Source: CAVTRI01 sp963737075
Lineage (GTDB): Bacteria; Actinomycetota; Acidimicrobiia; Acidimicrobiales; Palsa-688
NCBI GenBank assembly: GCA_963737075.1
Contig: CAVTRI010000002.1
Coordinates: 1,798,001 to 1,862,000 of the forward strand
Reading direction: 5' to 3'
Length of the DNA: 64,000 bases
The notes under the pieces were generated by a model. The model did no database searches and was not told where the DNA came from. It worked only from the letters and a program-made list of their open reading frames with translations. Every line of letters starts with the position of its first letter. Position 1 is the stretch's first letter. The position numbers were made by a program, and so were the translations under genes. Of this stretch, positions 58,265 through 64,000 are shown one piece after another.

Positions 58265-58543
58265 ATGCCGGTGGCTGAGTCGAGAGTGGAGATCGAGTAC
58301 TGCACACAGTGCCGGTGGCTGCCCCGGGCTGCGTGGCTGGCCCAGGAGCTGCTCGGGACGTTTGAGTCCGATGTGGCCGAAGTCGCGTTGGTGCCGGGCG
58401 CGGGCGGGGTATTCGTCGTCCGAGTGGATGGGGACGTGGTGTGGGACCGCTCCGCCCAGGGGTTCCCGAAACCGTCTTCGCTCAAGCGCGCGGTTCGCGA
58501 TCGTGTCGCTCCCGGGCGGGACCTGGGCCACGCCGACCGCTGA
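58265..58543 (+). CDS. SelT/SelW/SelH (Rdx) family thioredoxin-like protein
   Basis: 92 residues. VEIEYCTQCRWLPRAAWLAQ at the N-terminus is the Rdx CxxC motif with both Cys (no selenocysteine); the C-terminus VVWDRSAQGFPKPSSLKRAV is the conserved G-FP strand. These small thioredoxin-fold proteins are proposed redox partners. ATG 58265 lies just after the palindrome. It is 14 bases ahead of a PPOX protein and upstream of an FMN reductase, so a small redox gene set is plausible. Confidence 0.86.
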   Translation: MPVAESRVEIEYCTQCRWLPRAAWLAQELLGTFESDVAEVALVPGAGGVFVVRVDGDVVWDRSAQGFPKPSSLKRAVRDRVAPGRDLGHADR

Positions 58544-58557
58544 GGAGGACGACAAAC

Positions 58558-59007
58558 ATGACCAGTTGGAACGATTTCGGGGCCGTCGAACCAGATCTCG
58601 CTACGCGCGTCGAGAAGCTGTTCAGGTCGTACAAGCACCACACGATGGCCACCTTGCGCCGGGACGGCTCGCCGCGCATCAGCGGTACTGAAGTCGAATT
58701 CACGGACGGTCAGCTTCGTTTGGGCATGATGGCGGGTGCTCGGCGGGCCGACGACTTACGTCGGGATTCGCGCGTTGCCATTCACAGCCACAACGTGGAG
58801 CCCCCCGACGACGACGCCGTGTGGAGCGGCGAGGCGAAGCTTTCGGGTCGGGCGGAGGAGGTGAGAGGAGACGGTGACGAGGGCGCGGACTGGTTCCGGA
58901 TCGACATCGAGGAAGTCGTCCTGACCCGGTGGGGGACACCTGCCGACCACCTCGTGATCGAGCACTGGCGACGCGATCGCGGCCTGGTGCTGCACGAGCG
59001 CCGCTAG
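58558..59007 (+). CDS. PPOX-class F420/FMN-binding protein
   Basis: 149 residues. HHTMATLRRDGSPRISGTEV is the first split-barrel hairpin, then LRLGMMAGARRADDLRRDSR and VAIHSHNVEPPDDDAVW, typical of actinobacterial pyridoxamine-oxidase-like proteins. A strong AGGAGG lies 9 bases before ATG. Second gene after the SelW-like protein. It likely binds FMN or F420 and acts on an unknown substrate. Confidence 0.86.
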   Translation: MTSWNDFGAVEPDLATRVEKLFRSYKHHTMATLRRDGSPRISGTEVEFTDGQLRLGMMAGARRADDLRRDSRVAIHSHNVEPPDDDAVWSGEAKLSGRAEEVRGDGDEGADWFRIDIEEVVLTRWGTPADHLVIEHWRRDRGLVLHERR

Positions 59008-59041
59008 TGCCCAACCCTTTCTGCTTGGGAGCTAGACGGTC

Positions 59042-59581
59042 ATGACGAGGCTGTTGCTGGTGTCTGGCAGCTTGCGGAGGGTATCGACCAACACCGCGGT
59101 GCTGCGGACCGCGTACGCCGTCGCCCCGCCCGGGGTCGAGCCGACACTCTATGCCGGGCTCGCGGGCCTCCCCCATTTCAATCCAGACCATGACGTCGAC
59201 CCGTACCCGGCGGCGGTGCGCGACCTCCGAGAGCAGATTCGGACAGCTGACGCCCTGCTTTTTTCGGTGCCGGAGTACGCCGGGGCACTGCCGGGGTCGT
59301 TCAAGAACCTGCTGGACTGGACGATTGGTGACGACCAGCCGCGGTCGATCTACGAAAAACCGGTGGCGTGGATCAATGCCTCGCCCCGAGGAGCCGCGGG
59401 AGCGCACCGGGAGCTGCGCGAAGTGCTCGGCTACGCGCACGCGACGATCGTCGAGGCCGCCTGCGTGCATTTGGCGATCAGCGGGGCCATGGTTGGCGCC
59501 GATGGGCTGATCGCGGACGGCACCGTTCGGGCGAGCGTTCTGAAGGCGCTGACGACGATCGCCGAACATGTCCCCACCTGA
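59042..59581 (+). CDS. NADPH-dependent FMN reductase
   Basis: 179 residues with the flavodoxin-like fold. LLLVSGSLRRVSTNTAVLRT is the phosphate-binding loop, LLFSVPEYAGALPGSFKNLL the FMN-loop signature, and KPVAWINASPRGAAGAHREL the third. It reduces FMN with NAD(P)H and could supply reduced flavin to the LLM enzymes in the window, which is inference. ATG 59042, 34 bases after the PPOX stop; a hydrolase follows 22 bases later. Confidence 0.9.
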   Translation: MTRLLLVSGSLRRVSTNTAVLRTAYAVAPPGVEPTLYAGLAGLPHFNPDHDVDPYPAAVRDLREQIRTADALLFSVPEYAGALPGSFKNLLDWTIGDDQPRSIYEKPVAWINASPRGAAGAHRELREVLGYAHATIVEAACVHLAISGAMVGADGLIADGTVRASVLKALTTIAEHVPT

Positions 59582-59603
59582 CGGTTGATAGGTTGCAGCG
59601 ACC

Positions 59604-60338
59604 ATGACTGTCGTTGAGCGCTGGACCCAACGCAGCGGCGTGCGCATCCGGTATCTCGACAATGCGCCGGCGGCGCCGGCTGGGTTGCCGATCTTGTTCT
59701 CGCCGGGGCTTGCAGACTTCGCTGACGACTACCTGCCGCTCCTGGAGTTCTTCTGCCCCCGTCGGGTCCTGGTCGTCGAGGTCCGCGGTCGCGGCCGCAG
59801 CGAGGCTCCGCCGTCGGGTTACGCCGTCGCCGACCACGTCGGCGACCTGGCCGCCGTCCTCGACGAGGAGGGCATCGGGGACGTGCATCTGATGACGTTC
59901 TCGCGGGGCACGTCGTGGGCGTTGGACCTGGCGCTGGTGGACCCGGCGCGGGTGGCGTCGATGTCGATCGGCGACTACAAGGCGTTCGAGTTGAAGCTGA
60001 CGCCCGAGTTCGTCGAATCGCAGATGCGATCGACGTTCCGCGGCTTGCCGATGGACCAACGTCTTTCGCGTCACGTGCTCGACGGTCTCGTAGATGACTC
60101 GGTGGGCCGCGAGCTGTGGGACCGGCTGGTCGAGCTGCCGTGCCCGTTGCTCGTTGCCCAGCCCGGGAGCGGCAGAGGGCTGGTGAGCGACGAGGTCGTG
60201 GCTCGGTACCGGCAGGTTCGCCCCGATGTCGAAGTGGTGCTGGTACCGGACGCCCCGCACGACATCTTCCGCCCCGACCGGCTCTTCTACCCGAAGGCGG
60301 TGGCGGAGTTCATCGAACGGCGCTGCCCGGGACGGTAA
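59604..60338 (+). CDS. alpha/beta hydrolase
   Basis: 244 residues. LPILFSPGLADFADDYLPLL is the oxyanion part, VEVRGRGRSEAPPSGYAVAD the family strand 4-helix turn, and HLMTFSRGTSWALDLAL the nucleophile elbow, written FSRGT rather than GxSxG. A late PDAPHDIFRP supplies His. The altered elbow (T-F-S-R-G) keeps Ser, so activity is likely but specificity unknown. Last gene of the SelW operon; the nested inverted repeat downstream is its probable terminator. Confidence 0.82.
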   Translation: MTVVERWTQRSGVRIRYLDNAPAAPAGLPILFSPGLADFADDYLPLLEFFCPRRVLVVEVRGRGRSEAPPSGYAVADHVGDLAAVLDEEGIGDVHLMTFSRGTSWALDLALVDPARVASMSIGDYKAFELKLTPEFVESQMRSTFRGLPMDQRLSRHVLDGLVDDSVGRELWDRLVELPCPLLVAQPGSGRGLVSDEVVARYRQVRPDVEVVLVPDAPHDIFRPDRLFYPKAVAEFIERRCPGR

Positions 60339-60341
60339 CCG

Positions 60342-60459
60342 AACACGGGTCCTTTCGCGACCACGGGCTGATCGCATGCTTTCCCGGTCCGTTTTTGCCC
60401 ACCTGGATTGTGGACGAACGGACCGAGAACGTCTTCTTGGAAGAAAAAGGACCCGTGTT
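60342..60459. terminator. nested inverted repeats between convergent genes
   Basis: Outer arms AACACGGGTCCTTT (60342-60355) and AAAGGACCCGTGTT (60446-60459) are perfect over 14 bases. Inside, CGGTCCGTT (60385-60393) and AACGGACCG (60417-60425) pair, and CCAC/GTGG (60399-60412) closes a small loop. T-rich stretches follow the stems. It sits in the 192-base gap between the hydrolase and the convergent CoA-transferase, so bidirectional termination is likely; a small mobile repeat is the alternative. Confidence 0.55.
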
Positions 60460-60530
60460 TCGAGACACGTCCGCTGCCCCGGATGGCGCCGCGACCAAAA
60501 CGGCAAGCTGCAACGCGCGGCGAAAGAGAG

Positions 60531-62897
60531 CTACAGCGGGTCGCCGTCCTTGCTCAGGTAGTCCTCGGCGATGTGGTGCAGCTTCTGGTAGCGCTCGTAG
60601 TCGGCGTCGGTGACCCCGAGCACCGTCTTGTACACGTACTCGTTGTCCTCGCCCAGGTTCGGCGAGGCCCGTCGCCACGCTTGCGGGACGCCGCGATACG
60701 GCTGGCCCGGATGCAGGTGGGTGCCCACGTCGGTCTGGTCCAGCGGCTGCAGCCACCCCCTGGCAGCCATGTGCGGATCGGCGGCAAACGCCCCGTCCTC
60801 GAGGAGCGGTGCCGCCGGGACCCCGGCCGCCTGCAGATCGTGAAACGCCGACTCGACGTCCTGGTCCTTGGCCCAGCCGCTGAGAAGGTCTTCGAGCTCG
60901 TCGTGGTGCGCGAGCCGCCCGGCCAGGTCGGCGAAACGCGGGTCGGGAGAGACTCCGACCTGCGCAGCCAGCGCCTCCCACTCGCTGTTGTCGCCCACCG
61001 ACAGGGCGAGCCACTGGCCGTCACGGCAGCGGTACAGCCCCTGCGGCGCGCGCCGCGGGTCGCGGTTGCCGTCCTTCCGCGGCTCGACACCCAGCTGACA
61101 GTCGACGAAGACGTCGCCCAGGTGATTGAGCACGTTCTCGCTCTGTGCGAGCTCGACCAGCTGACCCCGGCCGGTGGCCTCCCGGTAGTGCAGCGCAGTC
61201 AAAATGGCGAACGCCCCCGCCGGCCCGCTCGCGGCGTCCATGTAGGTGGTGGCCGGGCTGGACGTCAGGTCAGCGTCGCGGTGGCCGCACAGCCACAGCA
61301 GGCTCGTGAGCCCGTCGAACTGCGCGCCGAAGCCGGTGTAGCCGGACCAGTCGCCGGCCAGACCGGCGGGCGGAAGGCGCAGGACCACCAGTCGCGGGTT
61401 GCGCGCCAGGAGCACATCGGTGTGGATGCCCATGCGGGCCAGCCCGCTGGCCTTGAAGTTCTCGACGAACACGTCGGAGCGCTCCACCAGTGCCATGAGC
61501 AGCTCCATGCCCTCAGGTTGGCGGGTGTCGATGGTGCACGAGAGCTTGTTGCGGCACAGGCAGTTGTTCATGGCGTGCCGGTTCCAGGGCCGATCCGGCC
61601 GCCCAGGCGCCAGCGGCCCGTACCCGGAGCTCATCACTCCCAGGTCGCTGATGGTCGGCCGGGCGGTGTAACCCTTGGTGGTGGGCGGCAGGACGAACGG
61701 GTTTTCCACCCGGATCACCTCGGCGCCCAGGTCGGCCAGCAGCATGGTGGCATAAGGGCCCGCCCACACCGTTGTCAGGTCCACGATCCTGATCCCCTCC
61801 AGAGGAAGCCGGCCGGGCGTGCCGCGTGTCGCGGCCGACCTCGACAACCACCCCTGTCCAGATGAACTGGCGACCGGCGCCGCCCGTCGCAAGGCCCACC
61901 CCCCTTCCCCGTGGCGGTGGGCCGGCCCCGGCAGATCGACGGGCCCGACGACGGGGTCGTCGCTGTGCACCCAGAACCCGCGCTGGTGCAGGTGCGGCGC
62001 CTCCAGCACTTCATGAGGTGAATTGACCCCGGCCAGCGGCCAGCCGGCGGCCTGCGCCTCTGCTGTCGCTTCGGCCCGGGTGTGCGATAGCAGCCACGGG
62101 TACAGCGCAGCATCGATCGCTTCTTTCGTCTCACCCCGCTCGAACGCGTCCGGCCGGGCGAAGGCCGCTCGCAGGTTGTCGTCGTCGAGCACGTCGAGCA
62201 TCTCTTTCAGCTGCTGCGGCGTCGACATCATCGCCATATAGCCGTCGGCGCACGGGAATACCCCGGTGGGGATCAGCGTCTCCCGGTTGCCGCTGGGCGT
62301 CCCCGGCCCCGGCTCGCCTGCCCGGTACTGATGGGACAAGACGAATGTCGCCCGGTAGGGCGTGGAGGCCAGAGCTTCTACCGCGGCGCAATCGACGAAC
62401 GAGCCTTCCCCCGACCGCCGCGCCCACACAGCCGCTGCGAGCCCCGCCAGTGCGGCCATGCTGCCGACAAAGTGCAGGCCGGTGCGGGCAGGAAGCTTCA
62501 GCGGATCCTGATCCTCCTGGTTTTGCAGGAGCAGCGTGCCGCTGAACGCCTGAACCACCAGGTCCGACCATCCGTAGCCGGCATAGGGCCCGGTGGCGCC
62601 GAACCCGCTGATGTGCACGACGCTCAGCGCCGGGTAGCGCTCGTGCAACGCCTCCCAATCAAAACGCGCGCCCGGCCCGGGCGACTGGATCACGAGATCG
62701 GCTTCACCGAGATCGACCGGCGAGTCAGACAGCCTCTTGTTGGTGTGCAGGTGCAGGTAGGCGCCATCGCGCGGCACGGCCACCGGGCCCGCCAACACGA
62801 CGTCGGCCCCCAAGTCAGCGAACAGCTTGGCGCAGTAGCTCTCAGGCGGTCCCGAAGTGAGCTGGGCGACCCGCAGGTCGCTCAAAGCGTGCCGCAC
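60531..62897 (-). CDS. fused double CaiB/BaiF family III CoA-transferase
   Basis: 788 residues with two family III units (~1-345 and ~365-780). The N-terminal unit begins LSDLRVAQLTSGPPESYCAK, the second GIRIVDLTTVWAGPYATMLL. Unit 2 has Asp554 (TTYMDAASG) 21 residues before Thr575 of TGRGQ, the catalytic spacing of formyl-CoA transferase. Unit 1 has a weakened SGEGS and Leu141-His142 at the matching place, so no Asp. This repeats the asymmetry of the other fused protein, although the two are otherwise diverged. Start 62897 is 8 bases after the amidohydrolase stop: same operon. Confidence 0.9.
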   Translation of the reverse strand: MRHALSDLRVAQLTSGPPESYCAKLFADLGADVVLAGPVAVPRDGAYLHLHTNKRLSDSPVDLGEADLVIQSPGPGARFDWEALHERYPALSVVHISGFGATGPYAGYGWSDLVVQAFSGTLLLQNQEDQDPLKLPARTGLHFVGSMAALAGLAAAVWARRSGEGSFVDCAAVEALASTPYRATFVLSHQYRAGEPGPGTPSGNRETLIPTGVFPCADGYMAMMSTPQQLKEMLDVLDDDNLRAAFARPDAFERGETKEAIDAALYPWLLSHTRAEATAEAQAAGWPLAGVNSPHEVLEAPHLHQRGFWVHSDDPVVGPVDLPGPAHRHGEGGWALRRAAPVASSSGQGWLSRSAATRGTPGRLPLEGIRIVDLTTVWAGPYATMLLADLGAEVIRVENPFVLPPTTKGYTARPTISDLGVMSSGYGPLAPGRPDRPWNRHAMNNCLCRNKLSCTIDTRQPEGMELLMALVERSDVFVENFKASGLARMGIHTDVLLARNPRLVVLRLPPAGLAGDWSGYTGFGAQFDGLTSLLWLCGHRDADLTSSPATTYMDAASGPAGAFAILTALHYREATGRGQLVELAQSENVLNHLGDVFVDCQLGVEPRKDGNRDPRRAPQGLYRCRDGQWLALSVGDNSEWEALAAQVGVSPDPRFADLAGRLAHHDELEDLLSGWAKDQDVESAFHDLQAAGVPAAPLLEDGAFAADPHMAARGWLQPLDQTDVGTHLHPGQPYRGVPQAWRRASPNLGEDNEYVYKTVLGVTDADYERYQKLHHIAEDYLSKDGDPL

Positions 62898-62905
62898 AGT
62901 CGGGC

Positions 62906-64000
62906 TTACGCGACCTTCATGGCTTTGGCCAGCGAGCCGCCCATGATCAGCGCCTGCTCATCTTGCGGCAGGTCCTTGACCACCTCGGAGTACTCCAGCG
63001 GATCCGCCATCCCTTCGGGATGGGGGAAGTCCGAGCCGAACATGATGTGGTCGACCGGGATGCCAATGTCGATCAGGCCCTTGGGGTCGGGCTCGTGGAA
63101 CGCGTGCACCCAAACATTTCGCTTGAACACCTCGAACGGGTCCTCGTCGAAGAGCACCGGCGACTCCTCGTAGCGCCGCTGCACCCGTTTGACGAACGGC
63201 CGGATCCAGCGGCTCTGGTACTCGACGGGCAGGAACCGCAGGCGCGGAAACCGAGTCGCCAGGCCGTGGCCGATGATCGAGGCCAAAGCGTCCACGAGCA
63301 CGTCCTTCTCCGAGGACAGCGTCATAAAGGCGGGAGACCCGTTGAGGGCGAACGGCAAGAACTCGCCCTCGCGGACACCCTCCCACTCGTTGGTGTAGCG
63401 GGTGTAGCCGGAGTCGCCGGAGTGCATGCCGACGGTGATGTCCAGCTCCTGCACCCGCTCCCAGAAGGGGTCGAACTCAGGCAGGGCGAACGAGCGTCGC
63501 CCCTTCCACGTCGGCACCGGCGCCACCCGGAGGAGGAAGACCTTGGCGCCGCGCTCGTGCACCCGCTCCAGCTCCTCGATGGCCCGATCGTTGCCGGCAG
63601 CCAGGCTGACGATCGGCGTCGCGTAAATCGCGTCCCCGTACACGTAGGTCCAATGCTCGTGCATCCAGTCGTTGAGCGCGTGCACCACGACGCTCGCAGC
63701 GTCGGGGTCGTCGGCCAACCGCTCCTCGACCACGCTGGCCAGGGTCGGCCACAACAGGGTGCGGTCGATGCCCATGTCCTTCATGAGCGCCAGCCGAGGC
63801 TCAGGATCGAAGAACGCCTCGATTCCCGGCATCACCCTCGGCTTTTTGCCAGTGACCGGGTCGCCCGCGCTGCGGCGCACACCATCTCCGCCTTTGGTCA
63901 CGTCCTGGCCGAAGCCGCCGGGCACGGCCACCCGCTCGAAGGTCGGGTTTGGGATGTAGTCGGTGATCTTGTCCCGGATGGCGAGCTTGGTCCGGCCCTT
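62906..64000 (-). CDS. amidohydrolase family 2 (ACMSD-like), partial
   Basis: The frame is open to the right edge of the window, so the 5' end is missing; 364 codons are seen. Reading from the edge it contains LAIRDKITDYIPNPTFERVA, then mid-barrel DITVGMHSGDSGYTRYTNEW with His, LPVEYQSRWIRPFVKRVQRR, and terminal HIMFGSDFPHPEGMADP. The N-terminal metal motif lies outside the window. Directly upstream of the fused CoA-transferase, it completes the third amidohydrolase/CoA-transferase association in the window. Reaction unknown. Confidence 0.85.
   Translation of the reverse strand, partial: KGRTKLAIRDKITDYIPNPTFERVAVPGGFGQDVTKGGDGVRRSAGDPVTGKKPRVMPGIEAFFDPEPRLALMKDMGIDRTLLWPTLASVVEERLADDPDAASVVVHALNDWMHEHWTYVYGDAIYATPIVSLAAGNDRAIEELERVHERGAKVFLLRVAPVPTWKGRRSFALPEFDPFWERVQELDITVGMHSGDSGYTRYTNEWEGVREGEFLPFALNGSPAFMTLSSEKDVLVDALASIIGHGLATRFPRLRFLPVEYQSRWIRPFVKRVQRRYEESPVLFDEDPFEVFKRNVWVHAFHEPDPKGLIDIGIPVDHIMFGSDFPHPEGMADPLEYSEVVKDLPQDEQALIMGGSLAKAMKVA

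Noticed and set aside
1..64000. tRNA, rRNA or riboswitch genes
   Set aside because: Reading both strands I saw no T-loop/acceptor pattern, rRNA segment or recognisable riboswitch core; a covariance-model search would settle this.

Overview
The window is high-GC DNA from one bacterial chromosome. Frequent GTG/TTG starts, a DUF222/13E12-type HNH protein, many luciferase-like (LLM) and PPOX-type flavin/F420 oxidoreductases, several TetR and FadR regulators and a StrR-like regulator point to an actinomycete-like organism. I cannot name the genus. No rRNA, tRNA or CRISPR array was recognised.

Layout. 0-9.5 kb: edge of a branched-chain amino-acid permease (livH), TetR, a divergent SDR/amidohydrolase pair, an LLM oxidoreductase, then a plus-strand operon (StrR-like regulator, D-aminoacylase-like amidohydrolase, hotdog thioesterase, tandem-fused FadR regulator). 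9.5-15.6 kb: GntR regulator and a minus-strand operon (DUF35 protein, thiolase-like protein, fused double CoA-transferase, degenerate serine hydrolase). 15.7-19.4 kb: LLM enzyme and amidohydrolase among decayed gene fragments. 19.4-28.1 kb: SDR, VOC, TetR plus membrane glycosyltransferase, a complete IS630-type element, an exported protein/lipoprotein pair, a hydrolase and an alcohol-dehydrogenase pseudogene. 28-36 kb: YjbR, ArsP-like permease, RibD-type reductase, PPOX, MFS exporter with divergent TetR, a frameshifted hypothetical gene and the HNH protein. 36-42.8 kb: LLM, TesB, TetR, mmsA, a membrane protein and a phospholipase C-like enzyme. 42.9-48.2 kb: operon of amidohydrolase, thiolase-like protein, DUF35 protein and two CoA-transferases. 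48.3-60.3 kb: methyltransferases, Maf, three LLM enzymes, hydrolases, amine oxidase, SelW-like, PPOX and FMN reductase, interrupted by 1.4 kb of GC-rich tandem repeats. 60.5-64 kb: a second fused double CoA-transferase behind an amidohydrolase that runs off the edge.

How it fits together. The recurring parts (family III CoA-transferase pairs, Cys-less thiolase-like proteins with DUF35 partners, ACMSD-type amidohydrolases, SDRs, LLM enzymes, thioesterases, MmsA) suggest CoA-ester catabolism of hydrophobic carboxylates, possibly steroid- or terpenoid-like. The substrates are inference. In all three CoA-transferase pairs exactly one half keeps the aspartate expected for catalysis.

Non-coding structure is unusually rich. 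It includes a TA-flanked 111-bp MITE-like palindrome in two copies plus a solo end, a 28-bp stem-loop in four copies (one with the IS630 element in its loop), arrays of 10-, 32- and 17-bp units, and several strong palindromes in divergent intergenic regions.
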